NCBI RefSeq assembly: GCF_000224145.3
Contig: NC_020177.2
Span: 1,433,050-1,497,049 of the forward strand
Direction: 5' to 3'
Length of the DNA: 64,000 bases
DNA from: Ciona intestinalis
Taxonomy: Eukaryota > Chordata > Ascidiacea > Phlebobranchia > Cionidae
This document shows, in pieces, positions 1 through 12,000 of the stretch. The notes under the pieces were generated by a model, which saw only the letters and a program-made list of their open reading frames with translations, did no database searches and was not told the origin of the DNA. The translations under genes and the position numbers were made by a program. How positions within the stretch are numbered: the first letter of the stretch is position 1; the number at the start of each line of letters is the position of its first letter.

Positions 1-179
1 TATATTTTTTATGTATGGCTGATAATTTGGACAACCCATTTGTGACCACTGGGTTGGACAATTGCTGTTAGGTGTCTTGCCCAAGGACACATACACCCCC
101 AATGGTAGCAGCGACGAGTCTTGAACTCACTACCTCTGGGTTCAAGGCAGCGCAGTAACCACTTTGCAACGGCGCGGAC
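1..179 (-). mobile_element. SINE-A, truncated at the window edge
   Basis: SINE-A is a tRNA-derived family: head with A-box-like TAGCATAGTGG and B-box-like GGTTCAAGGCT, body with CCTTGGGCAAGACACTTA, tail ending in ATTC repeats. Here the head lies at the right end. Confidence 0.85.
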
Positions 180-200
180 AAATTCAGTTCCCTTTTCCAG

Positions 201-3200
201 TAATGTTTGAGATTGACGAGCACCTTGAGTTAACTTTCAACGAGAACGATCGCTTGTTTCAAGTTGAACAACTCCACTTCCACTGGGGGGCAGCAACGAG
301 TGACGGGGATACGAAATTAAAAGTCACCGGGGGTTCAGAACATACGGTGGACCAGAAACATTTTCCAATTGAGGTATTTGTTGTGTTTTAGTAGGGCTGT
401 GAATTGCAATTAGGACGCAAATAATCCACATGTGAATTGCTATTATGTCATGATCAATTGCTAGGTCAAACAATCGCTATTATGATGCAATGAATCTACT
501 TGTGAAAGCCTGCTATTTCGTAATAAACAGGCTGCTTGGCTGAGGGAAACATTTAAGTTGTGTATTACGCCAATATAATGTTGCAAAACTAGTCACCTTG
601 CGGTATTAACAATCGAAATTGACATTCACTCAAAATTCATTCACTCAAAATTCATTCACTCAAAATTCATTCACTCAAAATTCATTTACTCAAATTTCAT
701 TCACTCAAAATTCATTCACTCAAAATTCATTTACTCAAACTCAAAATTCATTTACTCAAAAAAGTAAATGACTGGATTTTGGGTGATTAAATTTTGAGTG
801 AATAAGTTTTGAGTGAATGAATTTTGAGGGAATGAATTTTGAGTAAAAAAACATTATAAATTAACCATCCATCATCAGATGCACATCGTGCACACGAACA
901 TCTCCCCGGATGACCCGGACACAGATGAAGAAGATCGGATGTTAGAAGATCAGTTCGGAGTACTCGGTGTCTTCTTTGAGATCGCAGAAGATGGAATTAC
1001 GGAAACGGCGGACACAACTTTGGGAATGATCACTGACATGCTGCATAAAGTTAAATATAAAGGTGAATTTCACTTTTGTTGTTATTTTTATTAAATTTTT
1101 TTATTTATCTTTTCAATTACAGTAGTGAAGGTATAAAAAGATTTTGAACGAAAAGACAGGATCTAAGGACAAAACAACAGTTGTTAAAACACGCAATGGA
1201 TAAAAAGTGCGGGAAAGAATGTCAGTTAAAAAGCGTGGCTGTTGCACCAAAACTATCTTTAAAACACAATATTTGTATAATATATATTAACTTTATTTCT
1301 CTTTTCGATTACGGTAGCGAAGAATTAGAAATATTTTAAGCAAAATGACAGAATATAGCGACAAAACAACAGTTGTTAAAACTCGCTTACAGTTAAAAGC
1401 ATATTTACATTTAATTGAAAAAAAAACGTGGTCGCTAAACCTAGCAGACAATCGAGCCATTAATGTTTTTCTGTATTTTCAGATAACAGTGTTCGTATGG
1501 ATACCGGGCCAATATTATTGGATTTATTGCCACAAAATAAAACATATTATCGATACATGGGATCTCTTACTACCCCACCATGCACAGAAGCTGTTCAATG
1601 GACTGTGTTTTATCATTCAATTCCTGTGTCTAAAGAACGAGTGAGTTAACTACAATTTTTTGCATGGTAACTATTATACGCGTAAATATTCGCATTTTTA
1701 CTCGCAAGAACAAAGTGAACACGCATAACGTCGTAAAAGTCTAGTATTTTTGGGGTATTATTTTTACAGTTTTTGGTTGGTAATAGCACAATAAAGTATC
1801 AAAATGAATGACTGAATGTAACTTACTTTATCCTCGCGTGGCCGGAAAACGACAGTCGTTATCACACGGGTTTAACACCTAGTGCCAGCTTACGAGTTAC
1901 CATGTATGTTACTTTGTAGGTGATCATTATTTTTTTCATGTATTGCTGATAATTTGGACAAACCATCAGTGAACAACTNNNNNNNNNNNNNNNNNNNNNN
2001 NNNNNNNNNNNNNNNNNNNNNNNNNNNNACTACCCATCAGTGACCACTGGGTTGGAGCAATAGTCGTTAAGTGTCTTGCCCAAGGACACTTAGCGCCCAC
2101 GATGGTAGCAACGTCGAGCCTTGAACCCATTACCTCTGGGTTACAGGCAGGCGCGCTAACCACTATGCTACGGCGCCGACCAAATAAATTATGTTATATA
2201 TGCGTAAGTATTCGCATATTTACTCACAAAAACACTGTTAACATACATACCGTCATAAAATTCCAATCTTTTCGGGGTATCATTTTTACAGTTTAAGTTG
2301 GTAATAGCACAATAAAGTATAAAAACTTATTTTATAAGCTAGGTTTAACAATATTGCGCTAAAGTGAGCTAACTCAATGTTGATACGCGCATAAACCGAT
2401 GGGCGATGACCATGCAAAAAAAACCAACAGCGAACTACCAAAGACGACTTTATGCGAGTAGCTATTCGCATAAACATTTTACCTTTAAAAAGGGTATTTA
2501 TTTTAGCATCGTGGGCAATGACAGTCAGTATAACATGGGTGTTCTGTTTCATACACCTCATGCGACCTGACGAGTTACCATGTATGTAATTTTTAGTGAG
2601 CTTTTTTCATAATTTTTTATGTTTATATTGAAATAACAATTTGTAATTCTTCTTCATTTGTTGTTTTATTTATGTTTCTACAGATATTTTTAAGAAAATA
2701 AATTAAAAAATGATTTGTTTAAACTTATTAAAAGAGTCTGTGTTAAAAAAGTAAAAAAAAAAATTTTGCAAAAAATGACGAAATATTTTATTTCAGTTGC
2801 TTGAATTTCAAAACTTATTTAAAGTTGAGGAAAATGAAATAACTCCTTTAAGCAACACAAAGCAATTATCACAAACCAGTAAGGTTTTTTCATATTATCT
2901 AACTTTGTATTAGGCTATTAAAGATTTAAATGTAACTTACTTTATCCTCACGAGGCCAGAAAAACGACACTTGTTATAACACGGGTGTTCTGTTTCATAC
3001 ACCTTGTGCCAGCTTACGAGTTACCAAGTATGTTAATTTGAGAGTGAAAATAGTTTTTTGTTTTTTTATGTGTGGCTGATAATTTGGACAACCCATTAGT
3101 GACCACTGGGTTGGAGCAATTGCTGTTAAGTGTTTTATAGGTATAGTTATGTTAGTTTTGATTAATTTTTACTAAATGTTTTGGTATGTTTTTATGTAAA

Positions 3201-5007
3201 CATTAACAATGGTTATAACACAAGTGTTCTGATTCATACACCATGTGTCTGCTTAATTTAAAATATTTTTATATTAGAAAAATACATCAATATTTTAAAA
3301 AACAATTCTTATCAAAAAAGTGTTCAAAAAATTTTTTTTTTGTAATCTGTTGCTCCTAATTTTTTTTTTATTTTTTTTATTAAACTTTAATTTAAAAAAA
3401 AATTTCAGACACCCAAGATCTTTACATCAGCGGAAACTATCGACCCGTGCAAACATACGATGGGAGGATCGTTCTACTTCATGTGGATCATACTGTTGGT
3501 GCGTTGTGTTGGTATTTGACAGTGAGCATGAGGTGTATCAATACACCATGTGTGTCTGGTGTATAAGAAGACACCCATGTTATAACTCGACAGTGAGCAT
3601 GAGGTTTATGAATACACCATGTGTGTCTGGTGTATAAGAAGACACCCATGTTATAACTCGACAGTAAGCATGAGGTGTATGAATAAACCATGTGTGTCTG
3701 GTGTAAAAAGACACCCATGTTATAACTCAACAGTGAGCATGAGGTGTATGAATACACCATGTGTGTCTGGTGTAAAAAGACACCCATGTTATAACTCGAC
3801 AGTGAGCATGAGGTGTATGAATACACCATGTGTGTCTGGTGTAAAAATACACCCATGTTATAACTCAACAGTGAGCATGAGGTGTATGAATACACCATGT
3901 GTGTCTGGTGTATAAGAAGACACCCATGTTATAACTCGACAGTAAGCATGAGGTGTATGAATAAACCATGTGTGTCTGGTGTAAAAAGACACCCATGTTA
4001 TAACTCAACAGTGAGCATGAGGTGTATGAATACACCATGTGTGTCTGGTGTATAAAAAGTCACCCATGTTATAACTCGACAGTGAGCATGAGGTGTATGA
4101 ATACACCATGTGTGTCTGGTGTAAAAATACACCCATGTTATAACTCAACAGTGAGCATGAGGTTTATGAATACACCATGTGTGTCTGGTGTATAAAAAGT
4201 CACCCATGTTATAACTCGACAGTAAGCATGAGGTGTATGAATAAACCATGTGTGTCTGGTGTATAAGAAGACCCCCCTGTTATAACTCAACAGCGAGCAT
4301 GAGGTGTATGAGAATACACCATGTGTGTCTGGTGTAAAAAGACAATCATGTTATAGCTCAACAGTGACCATTCTAACAATCATTTTATTACAGTTGTTGA
4401 AACAGGACCAGACATTTTACAACTTGTGTTATGGACCATTGCTGGCATAGCGGTTTTTGCAGCTTTGCTTTCAATTATTGTTTGTTGCAAGAATAAACAG
4501 AAAAAACCTAAAGACCAATATTCTGCCAAGTATCAAATAGGTGATCTATATGAATGTAACTTATTTATCCCCTCGTACCTGGAAAATGACAGTCGTTATA
4601 ACACTGGTGTTCTGTTTTATACACCTCGTTTCAGCTTGTTACCAAGTAGGTTACTTTGTGGGTGATCATTTTGGGATTTGTTTTTTTGGATGCTGATAAT
4701 TTGGACAACCCATTAGTGACCACTGGGTTAAAGCAATTGCTGTTAAGTGCACTGTCCAAGGACACATACGCCCACAATGGTAGCAGCGACGAGTCTTGAA
4801 CACATTACCTTTGGGTTAAGGCAAATGTGCCAATCACTTTACCATGACGTCAGACGTTGAAAATATCCTCTCAAAAATAATTTACCCACAAAGTTGTATA
4901 CAATAACTGTTATACTGTATAGCAGACAAAACATGGTTCCTTTCAAGTCACACTTATAACTCAATTTATTTGTAGGAAAGCAAGATGAAGATGTTATATC
5001 AGTGTGA
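201..5007 (+). CDS. Membrane-anchored alpha carbonic anhydrase, 3' part (5' exons lie outside the window)
   Basis: Zinc enzyme that interconverts CO2 and bicarbonate, probably with the catalytic domain outside the cell. Exons: 201-373, 879-1062, 1483-1640, 2797-2878, 3409-3498, 4394-4540, 4976-5007; all have AG/GT borders and matching phases, giving 287 residues before the TGA at 5005. The first visible exon has LHFHWG (two zinc histidines) and SEHTVD; exon 879 opens with MHIVHTN (third zinc histidine); exon 1483 has [13 protein letters not shown] with the active-site Thr; exon 3409 has NYRPVQ. All catalytic landmarks are intact, so an active enzyme is expected. Exon 4394 encodes one hydrophobic membrane helix followed by a basic CCKNKQKK stop-transfer segment, as in CA9/12/14-type enzymes. 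The C terminus is DEDVISV, a possible class II PDZ ligand. An acidic insert follows MHIVHTN. The signal peptide is not visible. Confidence 0.92.
618..850. repeat. Fold-back element of 15-bp repeats
   Basis: About nine units of ATTCATTCACTCAAA (some with TTTACT), then a short spacer and the complementary ATTTTGAGTGAATGA units. The whole can fold into one long hairpin ending 28 bases before the carbonic anhydrase exon at 879. Confidence 0.85.
1288..1462 (+). mobile_element. Repeat family R (another partial copy at 1128-1200)
   Basis: Shared core: CGATTACGGTAGCGAAGA, GACAAAACAACAGTTGTTAA, TTACATTTAATTGAA and GCGTGGTCGCTACACCTAG. Carbonic anhydrase intron 2. Class not determined. Confidence 0.75.
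1808..2180 (-). mobile_element. SINE-A, full length but split by an N gap
   Basis: Tail at 1808, tRNA head at 2180; the same CCATCAGTGA stretch occurs on both sides of the gap 1979-2028. Confidence 0.88.
1979..2028. other. Assembly gap (50 N)
   Basis: Within a SINE-A copy; flanks repeat the same segment, so the two sides may overlap. Confidence 0.98.
2512..2600 (-). mobile_element. SINE-A 3' fragment
   Basis: Shares GTGTTCTGTTTCATACACCT and the ACGAGTTACCATGTATGT segment. Confidence 0.7.
2932..3134 (-). mobile_element. SINE-A, head missing
   Basis: From the tail TAACTTACTTTATCCTC to the GGTTGGAGCAATTGCTG body; in carbonic anhydrase intron 4. Confidence 0.85.
3516..4370 (+). repeat. 71-bp minisatellite, about 12 units (carbonic anhydrase intron 5)
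   Basis: Unit begins CATGAGGTGTATGAATACAC and ends ACTCGACAGTGAG. It fills nearly the whole 895-bp intron 3499-4393. Unit variants repeat in a larger period of about 280 bases (for example the GAATAAACC variant at about 3685 and 3960). Confidence 0.95.
4541..4665 (+). other. Possible SINE-derived alternative C terminus of the carbonic anhydrase
   Basis: If the donor at 4541 is not used, the reading frame stays open through the start of the adjacent antisense SINE-A and stops at 4663-4665. That would replace the DEDVISV tail by about 41 SINE-encoded residues. The frame is seen; its use is inference. Confidence 0.3.
4549..4852 (-). mobile_element. SINE-A abutting the carbonic anhydrase donor at 4541
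   Basis: Tail begins 8-10 bases after the donor; makes up about 70 percent of intron 4541-4975. Confidence 0.88.
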
Positions 5008-5241
5008 AAAAATGTTCCAATGTTTTTTATCCAAAAGTTCCAAATTGCCAAGTGCCTTAATTGTTTTTTAATTTAAATTTTTACTGTTTGTGAATACTAA
5101 ACTTCCCAACTGTGTTTTAAACATACTTTGTTACTGTAATTCTGTTTTGAATTTTTACTGCACATACAAAATAATATAAAAAAATGAGCTGTTTTTTGGT
5201 TTAATTAAAAATTCACTAATTTAGTTTAGATAATAACTGTA

Positions 5242-5247
5242 AATAAA
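5242..5247 (+). terminator. Poly(A) signal candidate for the carbonic anhydrase gene
   Basis: AATAAA 235 bases after the stop codon; the nearest canonical signal I noticed downstream. Confidence 0.35.
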
Positions 5248-5517
5248 TTTAGCAGGGTAATATTAATTAGTTTATCTTATATATATACCCTACTACAGTG
5301 ACTCGTTTTGCCAAAGTTTCCAAATGTACAGATGTTTTTAGTTGTTTATTTTATTTTCTATTGTGGGCCAAATCTAAATTGAAATGTCTATGCATTTTTA
5401 CCACCTTTGATGCCTATGTGTTAATTATTGTTAAATAGTTTTAATTATTGGTGCAAGGTGCTTTTATGTGTAATTAAAACATAGTATTGTAGTTTGTTTT
5501 ATTTAGATATTATAAAA

Positions 5518-5905
5518 AAATCATACACCTGATGCTCACTGTCGAGTTATAACGTGGGTGTTTTTATATTCAACAGACACACATGGTGTATTCATACACC
5601 TCATGCTCACTGTCGAGTTATAACAAGGGTGTCTTCTTATACACCAGACACACATGGTGTATTCATACACCTCATGCTCACTGTCAAGTTATAACATGGG
5701 TGTCTTTATATTCAACAGACACACATGGTGTATTCATACACCTCATGCTTACTGTCAAGTTATAACATGGGTGTCTTTATATTCAACAGACACACATGGT
5801 GTATTCATACACCTCATGCTCACTGTCGAGTTATAACAAGGGTGTCTTCTTATACAACAGACACACATGGTGTTTTCATACACCTCATGCTCTTTGTCGA
5901 GTTAC
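5518..5905 (-). repeat. 71-bp minisatellite, about 5.5 units
   Basis: Same unit, opposite orientation, in the spacer between the carbonic anhydrase and astacin genes. Confidence 0.95.
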
Positions 5906-5931
5906 GAGTCGCGCACAGCAATCTATTAACA

Positions 5932-5937
5932 TTTATT
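5932..5937 (-). terminator. Poly(A) signal candidate for the astacin gene
   Basis: AATAAA on the minus strand, 82 bases beyond the TGA at 6019-6021 and just before the 5518-5905 minisatellite. Confidence 0.5.
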
Positions 5938-6018
5938 TTCCGCACACAAAATATTAACATTTTTTTACACAATCACTAAAAATTGTCATGAATCATGTTC
6001 GTGAGTGGAATATTTATA

Positions 6019-9000
6019 TCATGGTGATACAATCTGATCACGTAAATCTGTATCATCAGCTGCAGGTATAGACCGGATACCTGTAACAAAAATTAAAAAC
6101 ATCACAAAACTGAAAGAGATCTTCTGGTAAGTTTTTGTTTTTATTCTTGACTGAGCTGTCAAGGGAAGTTGCCGATTGATTTTTCTAAATTGTCAAACAT
6201 GCAGGAAAATAGAGTCATCCACAAAGTTACATATGGGGTAACTCGTAAGCGGGCACAAGGTGTATGAAACAGAACACCCGTGTTATAACGACTGTTGCTT
6301 CCCCACACTTTTTAAAAAATAACTTTTTGGGATGGAAATTAAGTCAATTACCCAATCCTGTTATAAAGACTGTCAATGCGGGTGAAACAACTAAATAAAT
6401 ATTTTATGAAATAAACCAGCTAAACATGTTTGAATCTCAAAATGTACAGTCCGGAGCAATTTAACTAAATGATAAAATTTGATACAGTTAGATTCTTCTA
6501 TTTAAACTCTGTTTAATTTTTTCGTTCAAGAATTCTTCTACACTGTCAGTATTCCACTTGGTGATACTAAATAACCCTTGGATTTGTTCATCCTTGTTCA
6601 AAAGTTTTATAAATAAATAATCACCCACAAAGTAACTTACATGGTAACTCGTAAGCTGGCAAGAAGTGTATGAATGAAATTTGAATGGGTAAGAAAATGT
6701 GTAAAACAAATATGTTTGTGTATTGTTTGTATGAAACAGAGCACTTGTATTTAACGACTGCTGTTTTTTCTGGCAAAGCTAGCATAAAGTAAGTTACCTT
6801 CATATATTAACAAACACACCTGTTATAAAATCTTTGAACCCGCTTCCTTCCCCCCCACATGGCCAGGGGTATATTATGACATCATCAATGGCTAAATCAC
6901 CGCGGTAACCACTACCTCGACGACCTTCAAAAGCCAACTGTGAAAAACAATGCTAGAAATTGGTAAGGTTAACTATTGGTATAATTGTTGGGAAAATTTT
7001 ATTCTATAGACGTGTGGAAAAGCATAAATGTTAAATTTTTTTTTTAATATCAGACTGAAAATGCCATCACATTGGGGCCTCTCTATCCGTTTACAAATTT
7101 TCATTTTTCATTGGTATGCGGCTTTAACATAAAATTAAGAAAAACTGAATTTTAGTCTATATAAGTATGCAATTAAAGATTTTTTAAATTGGTTAAAAAC
7201 TAAACCTGGTATTTTTGGTTTCCAAATATTGAAATTTGGCTTTCCATCCATTCATTGTTACCATGGTTACCACTGACTTTGAAAATTTCTTTTTTTGTTA
7301 TTTGGTCGTCAGTAACCTGTTAGTGAAAAATTTTTAGCAATCAAAATTTAATATTATTATAGAGACATGGCATTGTGGTTAGCACAACATCCTCTAACCT
7401 AGAGGTTATGGGTTCAAGGCTCGACGTTGCTACCATTGTGGGCGTATGTGTCCTTGGGCAATACACTTAACAGCAATTGTTTCAACCCAGTGGTGTCTTA
7501 TAGGTTGTCTAAATTATCAGCCATGGAATAAAAAAAAAACTCAAAAATAGTTGCCCACAAAGTTACATAAATGGTAACTTGTAAGCGGCCACAAGGTGTA
7601 TGAAACAGAACACCTGTGTTATAACGACTGTAATTGTCCTGCCACAAAACGATATATCAGTTAGAATTGTGGTTGTTGTAGAATTAGAACTCATTAGCGG
7701 GCACAAGGTCTATTAAATAGAACACTCGTGTTTTTTTTTAATGTTTTGTTCTGCCACAAATAAGGTAGGCCTATATACGCGGTAACTCAAAAACGAACAC
7801 GAGGTGTATGAAACAGAACACCCGTGTTATAACGATTGCCGTTGTCCTGTCACAAAACAATAAAAAAATTCATTGCATTCATTCATTTATTTTCGGTAAC
7901 TTGTAAGCAGGCACAAGGTGTATGAAACAATCCTGTTATAAAGACTTTCATTGAATGTTGTTTCCCTACCACTCAAGAATAAATAAATTACATTCCTTTA
8001 TTTATTCACCTGATAAACAGACAAAGTGTCCACGTTTTCCCCGTACATATTATAAGCAAATTCGAGACAATGTCCTTCACTGGGTGCCGTTAACATAGGG
8101 GTTAAAATTCGTGCTTTCATTCCGCTTGTTTGTGGTGAAGAAGTTTCAATGTAAAGATAAAAACCTGGCAAACATGCACAAAACTTATAATCTCAAATAC
8201 TATATAAGGATTTTATTGGAAAATAATGTGTAAGATTTGTCAAACTGTGTATAAATCTTAATAATAAAAATAACAACTTTTATTGTCTCTTCAATTACGG
8301 TAGCGAAAATTTAGAAATATTTTAAAGGAAAAGACAGGATATATTGACAAAATAATAGTTGTTTAAACATGTAGAAGCATATTTTTTATGCTAATAGTTA
8401 AAAACCTATTTACATTTAATTTGAACAAAAAGAAGCTTCTTCGCTACACGAAGCAGACATACAAGAACTTATAATGTGAAATACAGTCTTTGTGAATTAT
8501 TTATATGTATGGCTAATAGCACTGGACTACATACTGGAAAAAGGTATAATAATAAAATGTATTACACTAAGTCCTACTTAAAAACCATTTTTTGGAGAAT
8601 TTTTTCAGTTTTAATTTATGGCTGATAATTCGGAAAACCCATCCGTGACCACTGGGTTGGAGCAATTGCTGTTAAATATCATGTCCAAAAGTTATTAATA
8701 TTTTTTTTATTTACCAACATTACTTACCTTCATTTTGTAGCGTTGTGTGGTCATATGCTGGGCCTGTTTCACTGCTTACTGTGTTTCCTTTATTTCTGCT
8801 CCAGTTAAAATCAGAAGTAGCATCATGCTGCCATCCGCAGGTTGAAAGTACGCCCTCGAAGTGACACATATGAATTGGAGAGTTGCTGCTGGCTGTGGTA
8901 AAGTGTATGTGAATGAATGAATGTAACTTACTTTATCCTCGTGTGGTCGGAAAACGACAGTCGTTATAACACGGGTGTTGTTTCATTTGCCTCGTGCCTA

Positions 9001-12000
9001 GTTCTGCTACCAGGCAGAATGTAAATAACCCTTCAACAGTTCATCTGGTATAAAATCTACTATATATTTACATACCAGATAAGTCGTTGATATGTTATCT
9101 ACATTAAGCATGGTAGCAGAATTAACAGAAAACTTTTGTAAACGAATCTATTTTTTTTAAATCGCAACACAACTTACATAACTAGCAAATCTGTATTTGT
9201 ATGAAACAAAAATTTTGCAAATTAATATAATATTTTTTAAAACGCAATTCAAAAGTTACATAGTTTGCAAACCTGTATTTTGTATGAAACAAAACTTTTG
9301 CAAATTAATCTAATATTTTTTAAAACGCAATTTAAAAGTTACATAGTTTGCAAACCTGTATTTTGTATGAAACAAAACTTTTTTGAATTAATATAATACT
9401 TTTTAAAATACAAAAAGTAGGTTTTATATGAACAAAACTTTTGAAAAGAAACATAATTTTTGAAAATGCAACTTACAAGTTACATAATTTGCCACAAATC
9501 CCCGTTTAGTGACGGAATAATCGGAAAAAAACAACACGGTTAATACGGATCTGGTTGAGCGAACATCGGCGGGAATACTTGTTCCACAAAAGGTTCCTAG
9601 AAGAGGGGAAGTCCCATCTTCCCCGTCATATACCTAAAATATTTTAAAGAATTATTTTTTTTAATTTTAAAAGTTAAATATCAGATTTTTATTAAGGTTG
9701 AATTTTAGAGGTCTTTTTAAGGTTGAATTTTAGAGGTCTGTCTGAATTTTAGAGGTCTTATAACTCGACAGGGAGCATGAGGTGTATGAATACACCATGT
9801 GTGTCTAGTTTATAAGAAGACACTCATGTTATAACTTAACAGTGAGCATGAGGTGTATGAATACACCCACTGGCGTAAAGTTACGGGGTTGCAGGGTTGC
9901 CTGGCAACCCTTTGATTTTCTCCATACTAATAATGCGTAAGGAATTACGTTCGACCAAACGAAGACGCCATTATTACTGCGAATAAACTTCGTTTACGTT
10001 CGTTAAAATATGTCCATACCGATGCGTCATTCACGACACAAACGCATTCAACTGGTATTTAACTCCTGNNNNNNNNNNNNNNNNNNNNNNNNNNNNNNNN
10101 NNNNNNNNNNNNNNNNNNNNNNNNNNNNNNNNNNNNNNNNNNNNNNNNNNNNNNNNNNNNNNNNNNNNNNNNNNNNNNNNNNNNNNNNNNNNNNNNNNNN
10201 NNNNNNNNNNNNNNNNNNNNNNNNNNNNNNNNNNNNNNNNNNNNNNNNNNNNNNNNNNNNNNNNNNNNNNNNNNNNNNNNNNTAAGATAACCACACACTC
10301 GTGCGGGCTTGACGAAAGGCGCATACGACATAGCTACTGTGACGTCACTCGCCAGGCAATCGGATTCGACCGTTTCTCATTACACGGACTCGCCGAACGC
10401 GCGTAATTTTAATTTGTCTCATCCCTACGTAATTCTGAATACGTTTACGTTTGTATGAGCTTTTACAAAGCACATATTTAAAGGGTTGCAAACCGAAAAC
10501 AAATGGTTGCAAACCGTTTTTTTTTTTCGCGCCTACCGGCGCGAAGACTTCCTTTTTTTCTGGTTTTTGCAACCCTAACGTTTAGTAAAACTTTACGCCT
10601 ATGAATACACCATGTGTGTCTGGTGTATAAGAAGACACCCTTGTTATAACTCGACAGTGAGCATGAGGGGTATGAATACACCATGTATGTCTGGTGTATA
10701 AGAAGACACCCATGTTATAACTCGACATTGAGCATGAGATGTATGAATACACAATATGTGTTCGATGTTCATTAAATCACTTTGTTTCCAAACACCAAAG
10801 GCAAATATATTTTGACGATTACGAAACTTCAAACTACATTAAATGTTATTTATTTAATTTTTAAATTGTAACGGCCACGCCTTTTATCCAAAACAATATT
10901 TCTTTCTTTTTTATCAATAGGTGCGTTTTAACAACTGTTGTTTAACCGTCACTACCCGTCTTTTCGCTTTTGTCAACTTTTCCGTTCTTTGTTATCATGA
11001 CCCAAGAGAGGAATTAAGTTTCACCCATATATTGGAGAACAAACAATGCATATTACGACATCATAAATATCATGGAACGCAAATATTGTTTGTTTATTGA
11101 AAAGATAATTAAATTTAACAACTTATTGAAACTCTTAAATAATCAGCCACAAACATTATCCTGATGTTTATTGTTTGATTTATAAGTTTTATCGTTGAAA
11201 GTAAAACTATTGGTTTATAAATTATGCTAAAGTTTTAGGTTCATGTTACCATTTTTTTGGATATTGGGGGGAGGGGGCCGTCAAGTCCTTGGGCAGGACA
11301 CCTAACGGCAATTGCTCCAACCCAGTGGTCACTGATGGGTTGTCCAAATTATCAGCCATACATAAAAAAATAAAAAAAATGCCCCAAAAAAAATAATCAC
11401 CCACAAAGTAATTTACAAGGTAACTGGTAAGTTGGCATGAGGTGTATTAACACCCGTGTTATAATGTCTGTCGTTTTCCGGCCGTGCAAGGATAAAGTTA
11501 TATCTTTATCATCATATGAAAGTTTTACTATTTTATGATAAAACTTTGATTACTAATTTAGGGTCTTAATCAAAGCCAAAAGTAGTTCTTTCATACACCC
11601 CATGCCAGGTTACAAGTTGTCAAGTATTAAATGTTGTAGGTGATTTTTTTCATGTTTTTTCATCCACAAAGTAACATGAATGAATGAAATTTATTTCGTC
11701 TCTTCGGTCACGATAACGAAGAACAAGAGAGTTGAAAAAAGCGAAAAGACGGGTAGTAACGGTAAAACAACAGTTGTTAAAACACGCTTGTTGATAAAAA
11801 AGAAAAAAATAATGTTTTGGATAAAAGGCGTGACCGTTACACCCTACAAACATACATGGTAACACGTATGCTGGCACGAGGTGTATGAAATTAAACACCC
11901 GTGATATAATGACTGTCGATTTTCCGCAAGAATAGAACAGTCAGTTACATTCATTCAAGTCAGTTACTGAATTGTTATAAAACAAATGTTCTGTTCATAC

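Noticed and set aside
1345-1644. 99-codon frame overlapping the carbonic anhydrase exon at 1483
   Set aside because: It is out of phase with the catalytic frame that gives [11 protein letters not shown].
3488-3915. Open frames of 98-136 codons through the 71-bp arrays, on both strands
   Set aside because: 71 is not a multiple of 3 and the unit has few stops, so all frames stay open by chance. The same frames recur at 5583, 22016 and 35522 wherever the repeat occurs. Not genes.
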